A stretch of DNA of 64,000 bases from Ogataea parapolymorpha DL-1 (lineage: Eukaryota > Ascomycota > Pichiomycetes > Pichiales > Pichiaceae), in assembly GCF_000187245.1 (NCBI RefSeq), contig NC_027860.1, positions 310,001 through 374,000 on the forward strand, in the 5' to 3' direction. Numbering within the stretch: the stretch's first letter is position 1; the number at the start of each line of letters is the position of its first letter. Shown here in pieces: positions 37,057-47,393 of this stretch. Made by a program: the position numbers and the translations under genes. The notes below the pieces were generated by a model, which saw only the letters and a program-made list of their open reading frames with translations, was not told the origin of the DNA and searched no databases.

Positions 37057-38988
37057 ATGAATGTTCTTGTCTATAACGGCCCTGGGGCAGCTTCAGACAG
37101 TGTTAAGCATTGTCTCGACACGCTGAGGCTCCTACTATCTCCCTACTACGCAGTGGCAACTGTCGAGCCCAGAACCCTGCTTTCCCAGCCATGGCAGGCG
37201 AAAACTGCTATGGTTGTTATTCCAGGAGGTGCTGATCTAGCGGTGTGCTCCAATCTCAACGGTACGGGGAACCAGAAAATCCGCCAGTTTGTCTCAGGAG
37301 GCGGAAAGTATATTGGCTTTTGCTCGGGTGGCTACTATGCGTCCGCTCGTTGTGAGTTCGAGGTTGGAAATCCCAACAAGGAAGTCAGTGGAGCTAGAGA
37401 GCTCAAGTTCTTCCCAGGGATTGCTCGCGGTGCCAGCTTCAAAGGCTTTGAATACGGCACTGAAGACGGAACTCGTCCCACAAAGCTAAAGACAGATTTT
37501 GCGGTCCAAAAGCCTCTCTACAACTACTACAATGGGGGTGCCGTTTTCATTGATGCTGATAAGCATCCGAACACCCAAATCTTGGCAGAATACGAGGAAC
37601 CCGTCGAGGTCGAGTGTCCAGGCCCCCAGGCTGCTGTGATCTTGTGCTCTGTTGGCCAGGGAAAGGCTCTTCTGACCGGCACCCACCCGGAGTATAACCC
37701 TACTCTCCTCGAGACAGAACCAGGAACTGACTTTGAAAAATCTGTAAAGGTGCTAAAAGAACACGATGCCGCAAGACTGGAGTTCATGCGCCATTGTCTT
37801 CGCAGCTTGGGTCTCAAAGTCAACGAGGAGTCGACTCGTCCAGCATTGACACCTTTGGTGCTGATTTCGAGGCAGAAAGAGCAGCTTGCCCAACTTGTGA
37901 ACGATATGGAGCACAAACTGGGATACGAATCCGAAAACATCATCGATCTGGGAAAAGACAAGATTCGGGTTCACAAGACTTTGGATAAGTTTAAGCAGAG
38001 TGATTTGTCCGATCCAGAGACGGCAATCAAAGATTTCTATATCTGCGACGCAGCGCTCCCAAAGCCAGAACTAACTCCATACTTCAACACCCACCAATAT
38101 TTGAATGACCTGGAGGAGGCGTATAAGGAGTTGGGATACTCCTCAGTGGGAGAGCTAGGATCCACCATTGTCTATGGCGAGGTGCTGACATCTAGTAGCT
38201 CTCTGATGATGTACAACACTCCCTTCATGCGCATACTTCCTCACGGGTTTGCTATCATTGGTACTATGCAAGTGGCAGGCAGAGGACGGACAGGCAATGT
38301 CTGGGTCAATCCCAAGGGAGTGTTTGCCATGACATTGTTCTTGAAGATGCCACTCACCACGCCTGTGGTTCTTCTTCAGTATCTTGTCAGCATGTCGATT
38401 GTGCAGGCCGTCCAAACATACGGTCCCGGCTACGACAAAATACCAATTCGTTTGAAGTGGCCAAATGACATCTACATTTTGCGTCCAGACTGCTTGAATA
38501 AGACGGATCTCGATTCTTACACGAAAATAGGTGGAGTTCTGGTGGAGACAGCTGTCTTTGAAAATAATTATCACATCGCCATTGGAACAGGCCTGAATCT
38601 TTTCAATCAAGGTCCCACGACATCTGTGAATACTGTGATCGGCGAGATGAATAAGATGCTTGGTACAAAACTCAAGCCAATAGCGACTGAGAAACTAACG
38701 GCCAAGTACCTCTCAATTCTCTACACAATGCTCGAAAGGTTTAAAGTGGACGGAATGGAACCATTCATGGATCTGTACTACAAACAGTGGTTGCACTCGG
38801 GCCAGAAAGTCACTCTGGACCACCCAGGAAGCCCCAAAGCAGTTATCACTGGAATCAGTAAAGAGTTTGGGCTCCTGACGGCTAAGGAAGTGGACAGATA
38901 CGGAAACTTCACCGGGAACACTTTCGAATTGCAACCGGACGGAAATGCTTTCGACATGTTCCGAGGCCTAATCAGCAAAAAGCTTTGA
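37057..38988 (+). CDS. BPL1: Biotin:apoprotein ligase
   Basis: Attaches biotin to carboxylases such as pyruvate and acetyl-CoA carboxylase. The 643-residue protein (690 in S. cerevisiae) starts with the conserved MNVLVYNGPGAASDSVKH, followed by the glutamine-amidotransferase-like N-terminal domain with GGADLAVC and FCSGGYYASARCEFE. The catalytic BirA-like domain lies in the C-terminal half: the biotin and biotinyl-AMP loop GRGRTGNVWVNP, RLKWPNDIYI and KIGGVLVETAVFENNYHIAIGTGLN. The strong N-terminal conservation fixes the start at 37057, which makes the 21-bp gap to CRD1 real. Confidence 0.96.
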   Translation: MNVLVYNGPGAASDSVKHCLDTLRLLLSPYYAVATVEPRTLLSQPWQAKTAMVVIPGGADLAVCSNLNGTGNQKIRQFVSGGGKYIGFCSGGYYASARCEFEVGNPNKEVSGARELKFFPGIARGASFKGFEYGTEDGTRPTKLKTDFAVQKPLYNYYNGGAVFIDADKHPNTQILAEYEEPVEVECPGPQAAVILCSVGQGKALLTGTHPEYNPTLLETEPGTDFEKSVKVLKEHDAARLEFMRHCLRSLGLKVNEESTRPALTPLVLISRQKEQLAQLVNDMEHKLGYESENIIDLGKDKIRVHKTLDKFKQSDLSDPETAIKDFYICDAALPKPELTPYFNTHQYLNDLEEAYKELGYSSVGELGSTIVYGEVLTSSSSLMMYNTPFMRILPHGFAIIGTMQVAGRGRTGNVWVNPKGVFAMTLFLKMPLTTPVVLLQYLVSMSIVQAVQTYGPGYDKIPIRLKWPNDIYILRPDCLNKTDLDSYTKIGGVLVETAVFENNYHIAIGTGLNLFNQGPTTSVNTVIGEMNKMLGTKLKPIATEKLTAKYLSILYTMLERFKVDGMEPFMDLYYKQWLHSGQKVTLDHPGSPKAVITGISKEFGLLTAKEVDRYGNFTGNTFELQPDGNAFDMFRGLISKKL

Positions 38989-39079
38989 GTTTTACTATAC
39001 GAGTTTATATATTCATATAACCGTTCGACTTTATTATCTTTTTTACAAATACACAACGCAAAGGCATAAAATGAAATCC

Positions 39080-42000
39080 TTAGTTTCGGTTGTTGTTTGG
39101 TGAGTAACTTGGAGATGTTGGAGAGTACTGTGGAGACGTTGGAGAGTACTGTGGTGAAGTAGGAGAGTATTGAGGAGACGTTGGAGAATATTGAGGAGAA
39201 GTTGGAGAATATTGAGGAGAAGTTGGAGAATATTGAGGAGAAGTAGGTGAATATTGGGGTGATGTCGGTGAATACTGGGGGGATGTTGGTGAGTATTGTG
39301 GTGATGTCGGAGAGTATTGTGGGGACGTTGGAGAGTAGGATGGAGAGGTTGGAGAGTATTGTGGGGATGTTGGAGAGTAGGAAGGTGAAGTTGGTGAATA
39401 GGAAGGTGAAGTAGGTGAATAGGAAGGCGAGGTTGGTGAGTAAGATGGAGACGTCGGAGAATAGGATGGGGACGTCGGAGAATAGGAAGGAGATGTTGGA
39501 GAATAGGAAGGAGATGTCGGAGAGTAGGATGGGGAGGTTGGTGAATAAGATGGCGATGTTGGCGAGTAGGATGGTGACGTTGGTGAGTAAGAAGGTGAAG
39601 TTGGAGAGTAGGATGGGGATGTTGGAGCGTAGGACGGAGAGGTGGCGCCATAGCTTGGAGAAGTTGGGGCAAATCCAGAGAATGGTGAAGTAGGAGCATA
39701 TGAGCTCATACCACCATACTCTGTAAATCCTCCGCTACGGTCATCATTCACACCAGAAGTGATCATCGGAGAGAATGCAACCTTATCATCTTCCATCTCA
39801 GCATCAATGAAGTCATCCTTCAAATTGTCCTCCTCGTATGGTGTAGAACCACCATCAACGGCCTTGGTCTGAAGAACATTGGATGCATGAACTGTGGCAT
39901 CAGAAGGTAGCATAGACAATTTCTCTTCGTCCAAATACACTTCAAAGGAGCCAGTTCCAAATGGTGCAAGCTGACCAAGAATAACATTCTGAGAAACACC
40001 TTCACAAGTATCAAGTTCAGCAGAGGCACCTGCATCAAACAAAATTTCCACGGTTTCTTCAAAAGAACATCTCATGAGAGCTCCTGTATCATTTCTGTTG
40101 AAACCATGTCTCGAAATAGCCACCAGGTGACCTCTGTACGTCATCAAATCAACTAATAATGCCAAATGTCTGTAGTTGACATAGGAACCATCAAATGCAA
40201 TAACGTTCAAGATCTCCTTGTACAATGCACTTCTCGCAGCCTCAATACCCAAAACAAACAAGATTTCCACGAAGGAGTTCGAGTAAGTTCTTGTGGTATC
40301 AACTCCTTCAACTGCCAAGACATCAGCAAGATTGACACCATCGGTTTCCAAGACCCACTCTTCCTTCTTGGCGAAATCTCCTGTTTCATCAATATATGTT
40401 TTGTCGTACTTCATCATGAAGACTCTCGAAATGCCACTGATACCTCTTAAAGAGATCGATTCAAGCATTTGAGCTTCAAGCGCCTTAAGGAGCCCATCCT
40501 CAGTCTCTTCCTCTTCTTCATCCAAAGCCTTTTCTTCACGGACGATTCTACATCTGATCACAAGCTTCTCAGCGTTATCTTCGGACCAGATGACGAACAA
40601 ATCATCACCAAAGTTATCCATAATTTGGCCTGCAACTTGACTCATGGTCAACTGTTTATCCAACATCTTGGCTCTGTCAAGCTCCAATCTCAAAAGCCAT
40701 GGAGATTGTTTGTGAATTGTTTCCTCCACCTTTTCATCAGGGATGGCGAAGTAGGCTTCCACAGTGTCAATATCGTCCTCAACAACAGTACTACGTGGAT
40801 CTGGATCATAGTAAATCTCCGTGGATGCAGTAACATTCTTCAAAGTGGTGTGTTCAATAGCGGATTGTATAGATTTGGCCTTCTCAATGTCCGAGGCGTA
40901 TTCTTCCTTCAGGTAAACCGTCAACGCAGGAGTCTTGACGTTCTTGGCGACATTGAGAATTTCCTTCAGTCTTGGGACACCCAAAGTGACATTCTTCGAC
41001 GAAACACCAGCATAATGGAAGGTGTTCAAGGTCATTTGAGTAGCAGGCTCACCAATGGACTGTGCAGCAATGACACCCACCATCTCACCTGGATTCACAA
41101 GGGATTTCAGGAACTGCTGCTCTATGGTTCCCAAAACCCACTCAAATGCATCTTTGTTGAGTCTGAATTCTTCAAGAACTCTTCTGGTGGCCAATCTAGA
41201 ACGGACAAGGCACTGGAACAGCAAAGTGGCATTTTCCTGAGCCTCTGCCAAAATCTCGCCCTCTCCACGAATGACTTTGAATTTCTTTGAAAGCTCTTGC
41301 ACACCAACAACAATGTCTTTGATTGGCAAATCGCTTGCTTTTGTTTGATCGACATGGAAAATTTGCTGAGCATTTTGAATGACTCTGCGGATGTTCACTG
41401 GAAGTGGCCAATTATTTTCACCTGTGGTGAAACACTTGGTTCTCAAATACTCCCTGTCGGCCAAGAGTTGCTCATATTCTTCATCGAGATATTTCTGGAG
41501 TTCAATGTCACCTATGATCTCTGCGCCATATTCGATTAAGTCAGGACGAATCGAGGTCTCAGGACTCATCAGATCAACGCGGTATCTCTTCTCGAAAGCT
41601 TCAGTGGAGCCCGGTATGGTGTCCACCGTCTGCTTCTCCACCTGAGTACCGTCGAGACCATCTTCACCATAAATGAACTGAATAACATCTCCCAAAGAAT
41701 TTCTTGTAGTTCCATCATAGTGAACCATAATATCTTCCAATGCTTTAAGCAAACGACGTTGGATGTAACCTGTTTCGGCGGTTTTCACAGCCGTATCAAT
41801 CAAACCCTCTCTTCCTGCCATCGCGTGGAAGAAGAATTCCTGTGGCGTAAGACCTCTTAAATAAGAGTTTTCAACGAATCCTTTGGATTCAGCAGAGTAG
41901 TCATCCTTCGTGAAGTGAGGCAAAGAACGATCTGCGAAACCGAAGTTGATACGCTTGCCTTCCACGATCTGTTGACCGACACACGCAGACATCTGAGAGA

Positions 42001-44272
42001 TATTGATATACGAACCTTTGGATCCGGCCGTAACCATTTGTTTCACGTTATTCGAGTCTTTCAAGGAGGTTTCTGCAGATTTACCAGCAGAGTCTCTTGC
42101 TTCGTTAAGCAGTTTGGAGACTTTCTGTTCGAAGGACTCTCTAACAGTCATTCCGGGTTCGGCTTCCAACAAGTTTTTCTGTGCGTCCATGATAACCTCC
42201 TGCACTTTTTCCTTGGCAATAGCAATAGTCTCGGTAATGGTCTTCATTGTCTCAGAATCTGCAATGGCATCACCGATACCAATGGAGAATCCATTATGAA
42301 GGAGCCAATAGTTCACAACCTTTTGAATATTTCCAAACAATTGTGCGCAAACTTTAGGCCCCTTCTCACGCATGACGGTGTGAATAAGACCACCGGCACT
42401 CGATCCCACAGTGGCTTTATTGACCACACCGAACATGATTTCACCATTCACAATGAGCATTCCTGAGTCTTTAGGAGACAGGAGCGAACCGTCCAGTCTC
42501 TGTAAGAAAATACCCTGAGGAATACACATGGAAAGCACCTGCTTCCCTGACCATAATGGTTTTGGTTTCAAGATTGCCGGCTGTGGAACAACACCATCCC
42601 AATTAGGAATCCAGAAACACATGTTCATCACCTGGTCATATTCAATAAAAGTGTCCCTCAAAGTCATCTTCCTAATACCACAAAGAGTATCCTGCACAAT
42701 ACCCATGACAGGTTTGTTAGACTGCGGAGACACAATTTGAAGTGGAACCGCGCAAATCTGCTCGAGTTCCGCCCTAGTTTCGTACGACTGCGGAACGTGC
42801 AGATTCATCTCGTCACCATCGAAATCGGCGTTATAAGGCGAGGTCACAGACAAATTCATTCTAAATGTGGAGTAAGGCATGACTTTCACTCTATGAGCCA
42901 TCATGGACATTTTATGCAAAGAGGGTTGACGGTTGAACAAGACGGGATCATCATCCATCAAATGACGCTCAACCTTCCACCCATATTGCAATTGAATGTC
43001 GCCCGCTCTTTTGTTGTACCGAAGATCGATTCTATCCCCCGAATCTCTTATCACATACTTTGCTCCTGGGTGCTCATTTGGTCCATTACGCACCAGCTCA
43101 GTTAGCTTTTGAATATTATATGGAGTGACAATTTCCGGATAGGACAAGACTTTCGCAATAGATTTCGGAACACCCACTTGATCCAAATCCAAGTTCGGAT
43201 CACCCGAAATAACTGTTCTGGCAGAGAAATCCACTCTTTTACCCATCAAGTTACCTCTGAGTCTACCTTCTTTACCCTTCAAACGAGCTCTGATAGATTT
43301 GATTGGCCTTCCGCTCTTTTGCAAAGCCTGCGGCTGTCCTGCAATGTCATTGTCCATATAAGTAGCCACATGATACTGTAGTAACGCCTCGAATTCGCTG
43401 ATCACATGCTGAGGGGAACCATCCATTTCGAATCTTTGAACATTTATATTGGCCTTCAAAATATCGGCCAATTTATACGTCAAATCATCTTCCGATCTTT
43501 TAGAATCGGTGAATGCGACAGATGGTCTAACAGGAGGAGGAGGAACAGGCAAGACTGTAATTAACATCCACTCTGGTCTGGCGTAATCTTCATTGAAGCC
43601 CAGCTTATGGCAGTCCTCAGGTGAAATATGCTTGAAAATATTGAGAACTTCTGCTGCGCTAATTTGTCTTCTTTCTGCCTGCTCTCCATCATCATCACTG
43701 TTAGACTTCTTCCAAGAACCCCAGAGTTTGAGACCATCTCTTCTGATAGTTGGTTGGCTGGCCCCACAGCCTCCCCTAAGATGTTGAGTACGCCCGGACC
43801 CGTCATCAACTGGCTGATCCACCTCACACACCATTTTCGTTTTACAGAGACTCCAAACGGCATTAAAACGCTTCTTGGGGTCTCTGATTTTGATAGCAGC
43901 CGCGAATTGTGGATTTGTGGCCTCGTCCAGCAAGATTTTACCACAGTTCATGCAGACACACTCGCAGACTTTCTTGATCCTGGACACAAAACCAATGTGG
44001 AACACAGGCTTGGCAAGCTCAATATGGCCGAAGTGTCCAGGACACTCTTGCATGTCCTCCGAGCATGTTTGGCATCTAAAATTTCTATCGATTGAACCGA
44101 GTCGAGGATCATTTAATCCATTTTCCCTAGGTTTATTAGTGGTCGGATCCATAATCTCTGGATATTCTATTTTGGCAACAGAAATAGCCCGAATTTCCTC
44201 TGGCGACAACAAGCCAAACTGGACTTCTTGAACAGTGCGCAAAGGAGCGCTCGAATAAGGAAACTTACTCAT
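39080..44272 (-). CDS. RPO21: RNA polymerase II largest subunit
   Basis: Rpb1, the catalytic subunit that makes mRNA. The 1730-residue protein (1733 in S. cerevisiae) has the N-terminal zinc-binding clamp ([20 protein letters not shown]), the active-site motif [16 protein letters not shown] with three metal-binding Asp, the trigger-loop/bridge regions ([20 protein letters not shown]) and a C-terminal domain of heptads. The CTD occupies 39107 to about 39700: 24 uninterrupted YSPTSP(S/Q) repeats preceded by [21 protein letters not shown] and YAPTSPF, and ended by YSPNNNRN. Eleven of the 24 have Gln at position 7. The start [14 protein letters not shown] is standard. No intron seen. Confidence 0.98.
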   Translation of the reverse strand: MSKFPYSSAPLRTVQEVQFGLLSPEEIRAISVAKIEYPEIMDPTTNKPRENGLNDPRLGSIDRNFRCQTCSEDMQECPGHFGHIELAKPVFHIGFVSRIKKVCECVCMNCGKILLDEATNPQFAAAIKIRDPKKRFNAVWSLCKTKMVCEVDQPVDDGSGRTQHLRGGCGASQPTIRRDGLKLWGSWKKSNSDDDGEQAERRQISAAEVLNIFKHISPEDCHKLGFNEDYARPEWMLITVLPVPPPPVRPSVAFTDSKRSEDDLTYKLADILKANINVQRFEMDGSPQHVISEFEALLQYHVATYMDNDIAGQPQALQKSGRPIKSIRARLKGKEGRLRGNLMGKRVDFSARTVISGDPNLDLDQVGVPKSIAKVLSYPEIVTPYNIQKLTELVRNGPNEHPGAKYVIRDSGDRIDLRYNKRAGDIQLQYGWKVERHLMDDDPVLFNRQPSLHKMSMMAHRVKVMPYSTFRMNLSVTSPYNADFDGDEMNLHVPQSYETRAELEQICAVPLQIVSPQSNKPVMGIVQDTLCGIRKMTLRDTFIEYDQVMNMCFWIPNWDGVVPQPAILKPKPLWSGKQVLSMCIPQGIFLQRLDGSLLSPKDSGMLIVNGEIMFGVVNKATVGSSAGGLIHTVMREKGPKVCAQLFGNIQKVVNYWLLHNGFSIGIGDAIADSETMKTITETIAIAKEKVQEVIMDAQKNLLEAEPGMTVRESFEQKVSKLLNEARDSAGKSAETSLKDSNNVKQMVTAGSKGSYINISQMSACVGQQIVEGKRINFGFADRSLPHFTKDDYSAESKGFVENSYLRGLTPQEFFFHAMAGREGLIDTAVKTAETGYIQRRLLKALEDIMVHYDGTTRNSLGDVIQFIYGEDGLDGTQVEKQTVDTIPGSTEAFEKRYRVDLMSPETSIRPDLIEYGAEIIGDIELQKYLDEEYEQLLADREYLRTKCFTTGENNWPLPVNIRRVIQNAQQIFHVDQTKASDLPIKDIVVGVQELSKKFKVIRGEGEILAEAQENATLLFQCLVRSRLATRRVLEEFRLNKDAFEWVLGTIEQQFLKSLVNPGEMVGVIAAQSIGEPATQMTLNTFHYAGVSSKNVTLGVPRLKEILNVAKNVKTPALTVYLKEEYASDIEKAKSIQSAIEHTTLKNVTASTEIYYDPDPRSTVVEDDIDTVEAYFAIPDEKVEETIHKQSPWLLRLELDRAKMLDKQLTMSQVAGQIMDNFGDDLFVIWSEDNAEKLVIRCRIVREEKALDEEEEETEDGLLKALEAQMLESISLRGISGISRVFMMKYDKTYIDETGDFAKKEEWVLETDGVNLADVLAVEGVDTTRTYSNSFVEILFVLGIEAARSALYKEILNVIAFDGSYVNYRHLALLVDLMTYRGHLVAISRHGFNRNDTGALMRCSFEETVEILFDAGASAELDTCEGVSQNVILGQLAPFGTGSFEVYLDEEKLSMLPSDATVHASNVLQTKAVDGGSTPYEEDNLKDDFIDAEMEDDKVAFSPMITSGVNDDRSGGFTEYGGMSSYAPTSPFSGFAPTSPSYGATSPSYAPTSPSYSPTSPSYSPTSPSYSPTSPSYSPTSPSYSPTSPSYSPTSPSYSPTSPSYSPTSPSYSPTSPSYSPTSPSYSPTSPSYSPTSPQYSPTSPSYSPTSPQYSPTSPQYSPTSPQYSPTSPQYSPTSPQYSPTSPQYSPTSPQYSPTSPQYSPTSPQYSPTSPQYSPTSPSYSPNNNRN
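39107..39610 (-). repeat. RPO21: RNA polymerase II CTD heptad array, 24 units of 21 bp
   Basis: Twenty-four contiguous 21-bp units coding YSPTSP(S/Q). From the C-terminal end the order is: one Ser7 unit (39107-39127), ten Gln7 units (39128-39337), one Ser7 (39338-39358), one Gln7 (39359-39379), and eleven Ser7 (39380-39610). Synonymous codons vary between most units; the most alike are neighbouring Gln7 units around 39170-39250, suggesting recent local duplication there. Confidence 0.95.
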
Positions 44273-44731
44273 TTTTATATGACGATGTTGTTTTCTGGTT
44301 TTATTAATATGTTTTTGTTGTGTTTTGAGTTAACTAACGTATAATACAGGATAGTGAAAAGAAGATGGACAAATGACACTGTTTGGTGTATTTGAAACCC
44401 ACTGATTGTCCGTTATTCAATTTCCTATCAAGAATGGCGATTGGAAAATTGAAACTTTTTTATTACTTGAATTAATTGCAACGATCAACTGAATGAGTGC
44501 AATATAGTGAATAAAGGCGATATGTTACCAATGTTCTGAATCCGCCGCTATTATAACCCAGTTGGCCCTAACGTTTTGCCAAAAGGAAGTAATAAAGTAG
44601 TAGGTTATGTTTTCAATTATTTTTTCCCTTTCGATGAAAAGTGGCGAACTTTCAAAAAACTATTCACGGGCTCATAACACACCCTTACATTGACTTTGAG
44701 TATTCGTTATCCATCATTATTATCTATCTAT
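44273..44731 (-). promoter_or_regulatory. RPO21 upstream region and CPR6 3' flank
   Basis: A 459-bp AT-rich spacer between two minus-strand genes. I see no tRNA, no Reb1-type core and no conserved frame. A plus-strand AACTAACGTATAATACAG resembles a branch point and acceptor, but no coding exon joins it. The half near 44731 probably holds the CPR6 terminator and the rest the RPO21 promoter. Confidence 0.35.
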
Positions 44732-45799
44732 TTATTTGAAGAACTTGCTGTATGCAGCCCTTTCCTTGGCTAGCCTTTCTTTCAAACTCTTCTTTGCATC
44801 CGCAATAGCCTTCTTTATAGCCCCATCCTCTGGTGCAAGTTTACTTGCTTCTTCGAAATCAGCAATAGCATCCTCTTGGTTGTGGCCAATCAGTTTTGCG
44901 CTTCCACGACGGAATAGAGCTTTGGCTTTGGATTGATTGTCAGCATTCTCTGCCTCAAACGCTTCGGTAGAATACTTGATACATTCCTGAACCTTTTTTA
45001 ATTTCAATGCAGCTAGAGAAGCGTTCAAATAACAGGAACATTTTAGTTTGTTCAGCTTTTCAATCTCGGATTCAGGCAGATCATCTGGGAAGTACGACTC
45101 GAGATAGGAGACTGCTTTTTTGTACTTTTTGAATGCAATATTCGTATCTCCTTGTTTGAAGAATTTGGTGCCAATAGCCTTGATATCCTCAATAGCTTTG
45201 AAAACGGATTCAGGGTTATTAATATCAATCGATTCCTCGTCCTCTAAGAACTCATCATAAGGATCACCCGTGCCATCATCAAGTTTCAATGGTTCGCCAG
45301 GCTTGAGCTCTCCACATGCCTCGATTTTACATTCGAGTTTAGGTTTGTCCCCAGAGTCTGTTTCAGTGTTTTCAATCATTCTAACCACAGATTTTCCTGC
45401 TATCACCTTACCAAACACTACATGCTTACCATCTAGGTGCGGTGTTGGAACTGTGGTGATAAAAAATTGAGAGCCATTGGTATTTTTTCCAGCATTGGCC
45501 ATGGAAAGCAAGAATGGCTTGTCATGCTTTAGTTCGAAATTCTCGTCTTCGAACTTTTCACCATATATTGACTTGCCGCCCGTGCCATCAAAATTAGTGA
45601 AATCTCCACCCTGGATCATAAAACTTTTGATCACCCGATGGAAAATAGATCCCTGGTAACCAAAGCCTGGTTCTCCGGTCGCAAGTGCTCTGAAGTTCTC
45701 AGCCGTCTTCGGAACAATGTCATTGAAAAGCTCGAAGACAATACGACCTGCGGTTTCACCTCCAATAGAAACGTCAAAGTACACCTGGGAGCGGCTCAT
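44732..45799 (-). CDS. CPR6: Cyclophilin-40 peptidyl-prolyl isomerase, Hsp90 co-chaperone
   Basis: A 355-residue protein with an N-terminal cyclophilin domain (about 1-175; [69 protein letters not shown] with the active-site residues) and a C-terminal TPR domain (about 200-340) that binds the MEEVD tail of Hsp90. The full catalytic set argues for CPR6 over CPR7, whose isomerase is weak in S. cerevisiae. Length compares with 371 for Cpr6. The gene is downstream of SCM3 on the same strand, 128 bp away. Confidence 0.9.
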   Translation of the reverse strand: MSRSQVYFDVSIGGETAGRIVFELFNDIVPKTAENFRALATGEPGFGYQGSIFHRVIKSFMIQGGDFTNFDGTGGKSIYGEKFEDENFELKHDKPFLLSMANAGKNTNGSQFFITTVPTPHLDGKHVVFGKVIAGKSVVRMIENTETDSGDKPKLECKIEACGELKPGEPLKLDDGTGDPYDEFLEDEESIDINNPESVFKAIEDIKAIGTKFFKQGDTNIAFKKYKKAVSYLESYFPDDLPESEIEKLNKLKCSCYLNASLAALKLKKVQECIKYSTEAFEAENADNQSKAKALFRRGSAKLIGHNQEDAIADFEEASKLAPEDGAIKKAIADAKKSLKERLAKERAAYSKFFK

Positions 45800-45927
45800 T
45801 TTCGTGTGAGCGTAAAGAATCGATTGGGACTATTTATTTTGAGGTCCCTAGTTTTTCTAGAAATTATTTTAGCTTTAAGGGCTGTGCAAATGCACTGTCG
45901 CGCGACACCTTTGTTGTTGTGATGCGT

Positions 45928-46674
45928 TCACACTTTTTTTTGTTTGTTTAGCCAGAGCAGACGTTTCAAACGAGTGTTCCCGGACTCGTCAGATTTGCGT
46001 GCAAGCGCAGCCTTGAACCGGCGCACTTTGGACGGAGTTATCAACGGGCCCTCGGAATTTTCAGGTTTGGTCTTGAATAGCGATCTTCTCGACATTTTGT
46101 AGTTTTCGTCAAGGTTGTATGCTGGTGGAGATAATCGCAGCGGGTCTTCACCAATGGATTTGGGTCGTCTCATTTTGCGAATTGGCGTAAGCGGAGACAC
46201 GTTCGTATCGAGACACGGCACGACCGATAAATTGTCCTTTTGAGCGATGGAGGATCGCGTTGTGCGACGCGGTGAGCTCCGATAAGAGTCAAAATACTGC
46301 GTCACGTCGTCCTCAGAATCGCTTGCTATGAGTATTGATGTGAATGCGGAGGTACCACTTGAGTTTCTTGCTTTTTTTGAAGGGCTCGACGGTATCAAGT
46401 CTCCTGAGTTCCGGCGTATTTTCTCACTCTTGGGGCTTCTATTGCGTTCCAGTTCGATGAGACTGTTCCACACCTCACCTTTGACGGTGGTGGAATCGCG
46501 CATTGATCGGAGGTGGCCAACATCCTGGACAATGTCTCCAGTCCTCATATCCAAGACATCACCCTGTTCATCCTCGCCCAGCGAGGAATATTTTTGAATG
46601 ATGTTGTGCCATACGCGCTTAACCTTCGCCAGAGATCGGACTCTCGCCGCTGCGAGGTCTTGCACTTCCTCCAT
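45928..46674 (-). CDS. SCM3: Centromeric histone chaperone Scm3 (HJURP family)
   Basis: Scm3 delivers the centromere histone H3 variant Cse4/CENP-A. The 248-residue protein has near its N-terminus the Scm3 signature W-x-x-I-I-x-K-Y (WHNIIQKY, residues 22-29), then DVLDMRTGDIVQDVGHLRSM (39-58), matching the family pattern of an acidic spacer, D-L-x-T-G-x-I-V, D-x-G-H-L. The rest is disordered with basic clusters and SP sites (SPSKKAR, SSPRRTTR, LSPPAY), likely for DNA binding and kinase control. Length is near the 223 of S. cerevisiae. The call rests on the one motif block by recall, so a profile search would be the test. Confidence 0.78.
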   Translation of the reverse strand: MEEVQDLAAARVRSLAKVKRVWHNIIQKYSSLGEDEQGDVLDMRTGDIVQDVGHLRSMRDSTTVKGEVWNSLIELERNRSPKSEKIRRNSGDLIPSSPSKKARNSSGTSAFTSILIASDSEDDVTQYFDSYRSSPRRTTRSSIAQKDNLSVVPCLDTNVSPLTPIRKMRRPKSIGEDPLRLSPPAYNLDENYKMSRRSLFKTKPENSEGPLITPSKVRRFKAALARKSDESGNTRLKRLLWLNKQKKV

Positions 46675-46767
46675 ATAAATGTAAATAAAGGGAAAAATAA
46701 ATAAAAAAATATCCCAAAATATTCTGATTAATTACTATATACAGAGCTTCGTTTTATAAAGCTATGT

Positions 46768-47102
46768 TCATTTTGTATCCCAGCCTTCGGTATTATTTAC
46801 TGTTCTGGTCCTTTCGTTGTTCATGTTCGCTTCCCAGCATTTACGGAATGCAGCCATCTGGTCGTTAGTACTTTGTCAGGAACACGTACCTCCTTCACAC
46901 ACTGTCTCCAGTCGTTTGTGTCAGCATGGCAAAGCTGCAATTTTAAATTCTCCTCTAGTCGTCAGTGATTGAGATGATTCGTGCTTACCTGCGCAGCCAG
47001 TTTTGATAATCCGTTTGTCCCTGTAGTTAGTAGTGCCAGATAGTGTCCATACCATTCGTCCGGCTCGTCATCGTCGAACGGTTGTTGTTCGTGCTTCTCC
47101 AT
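46768..47102 (-). CDS. COA4: Cytochrome c oxidase assembly factor Coa4, four exons with three mini-introns
   Basis: Join exons 47102-47053, 47020-46989, 46954-46890 and 46857-46768 (minus strand), giving 78 residues. Coa4 is a twin CX9C protein of the mitochondrial intermembrane space required for complex IV assembly. The spliced protein has an acidic N-terminus (DDDEPDEWDKRIIKTGC) and four cysteines at 26, 36, 46 and 56, each separated by exactly nine residues, with the family block CHADTNDWRQC and then FRKCWEAN and NNERTRTVN. Exons of 32 to 90 nt alternate with introns of 32, 34 and 32 nt. No single frame covers it, so ORF calling misses it. It is divergent from SEC31 with 291 bp between starts. 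Confidence 0.88.
46858..46889 (-). other. COA4: COA4 mini-intron 3 (32 nt)
   Basis: Donor GTACGT, branch TACTAAC, acceptor ACCAG; branch adenosine 7 nt from the 3' end. Phase 0, between Glu49 and Met50. Splicing brings Cys46 and Cys56 to a nine-residue spacing. Confidence 0.87.
46955..46988 (-). other. COA4: COA4 mini-intron 2 (34 nt)
   Basis: Donor GTAAGC, branch-like CACTGAC, acceptor ACTAG; branch adenosine 7 nt from the 3' end. Phase 1, splits Glu28 (G|AG). A competing AG 20 nt downstream (TTGCAG) gives the wrong frame relative to exon 2. Confidence 0.82.
47021..47052 (-). other. COA4: COA4 mini-intron 1 (32 nt)
   Basis: Donor GTATGG, branch TACTAAC, acceptor TACAG; branch adenosine 6 nt from the 3' end. 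Phase 2, splits Trp17 (TG|G). Its 32 nt shift the frame, so retention destroys the conserved DKRIIKTGC segment. Confidence 0.87.
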
Positions 47103-47393
47103 ATTTGATGCTCACTAAAATTGAAAACTTCCACTAGCCACAAAGACGATCGTGCGCCAACAAATAATCTCCAGGCGTGTGCGAATGAGTTGTTCGAAAA
47201 ATTGTAAACACGATTTTAAGATCACCAAAAGCGAGGCCTTCTAACCGAATCTGAAATACACCCTCCATATTCGGCATTTCACCCTCTCAAAATCCACTTC
47301 ACGCACTGCATTGTTACCCGCTATAATTTCCTGTACAATTGCCTATAGACCCTGTTTTTATTTCACAATTCCGACTAATTCTGATCTCCAACC
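47103..47393. promoter_or_regulatory. Divergent promoter of COA4 and SEC31
   Basis: A 291-bp spacer between starts. TTACCCG (47314-47320), the Reb1-type core, lies 74 bp upstream of the SEC31 ATG and is followed by CTATAATTT. No conserved short frame is seen. Confidence 0.45.

Noticed and set aside
39043..39699. Open frames in other phases and strands across the RNA polymerase II CTD, rich in His/Leu/Pro or Met/Glu/Arg
   Set aside because: A 21-bp repeat without stops is open in several frames. They are repeat shadows.
44330..44350. AACTAAC followed by ATACAG on the plus strand upstream of RPO21, resembling an intron end
   Set aside because: No donor joins it to a coding exon, and no conserved protein continues downstream. 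It is probably chance in AT-rich DNA.
46915..46954. Alternative acceptor TTGCAG for COA4 intron 2 (54-nt intron)
   Set aside because: It gives a nice LCHAD start but only in frame if intron 1 is retained; then the DKRIIKTGC and EENLKLQ segments and the first cysteine spacing are lost.
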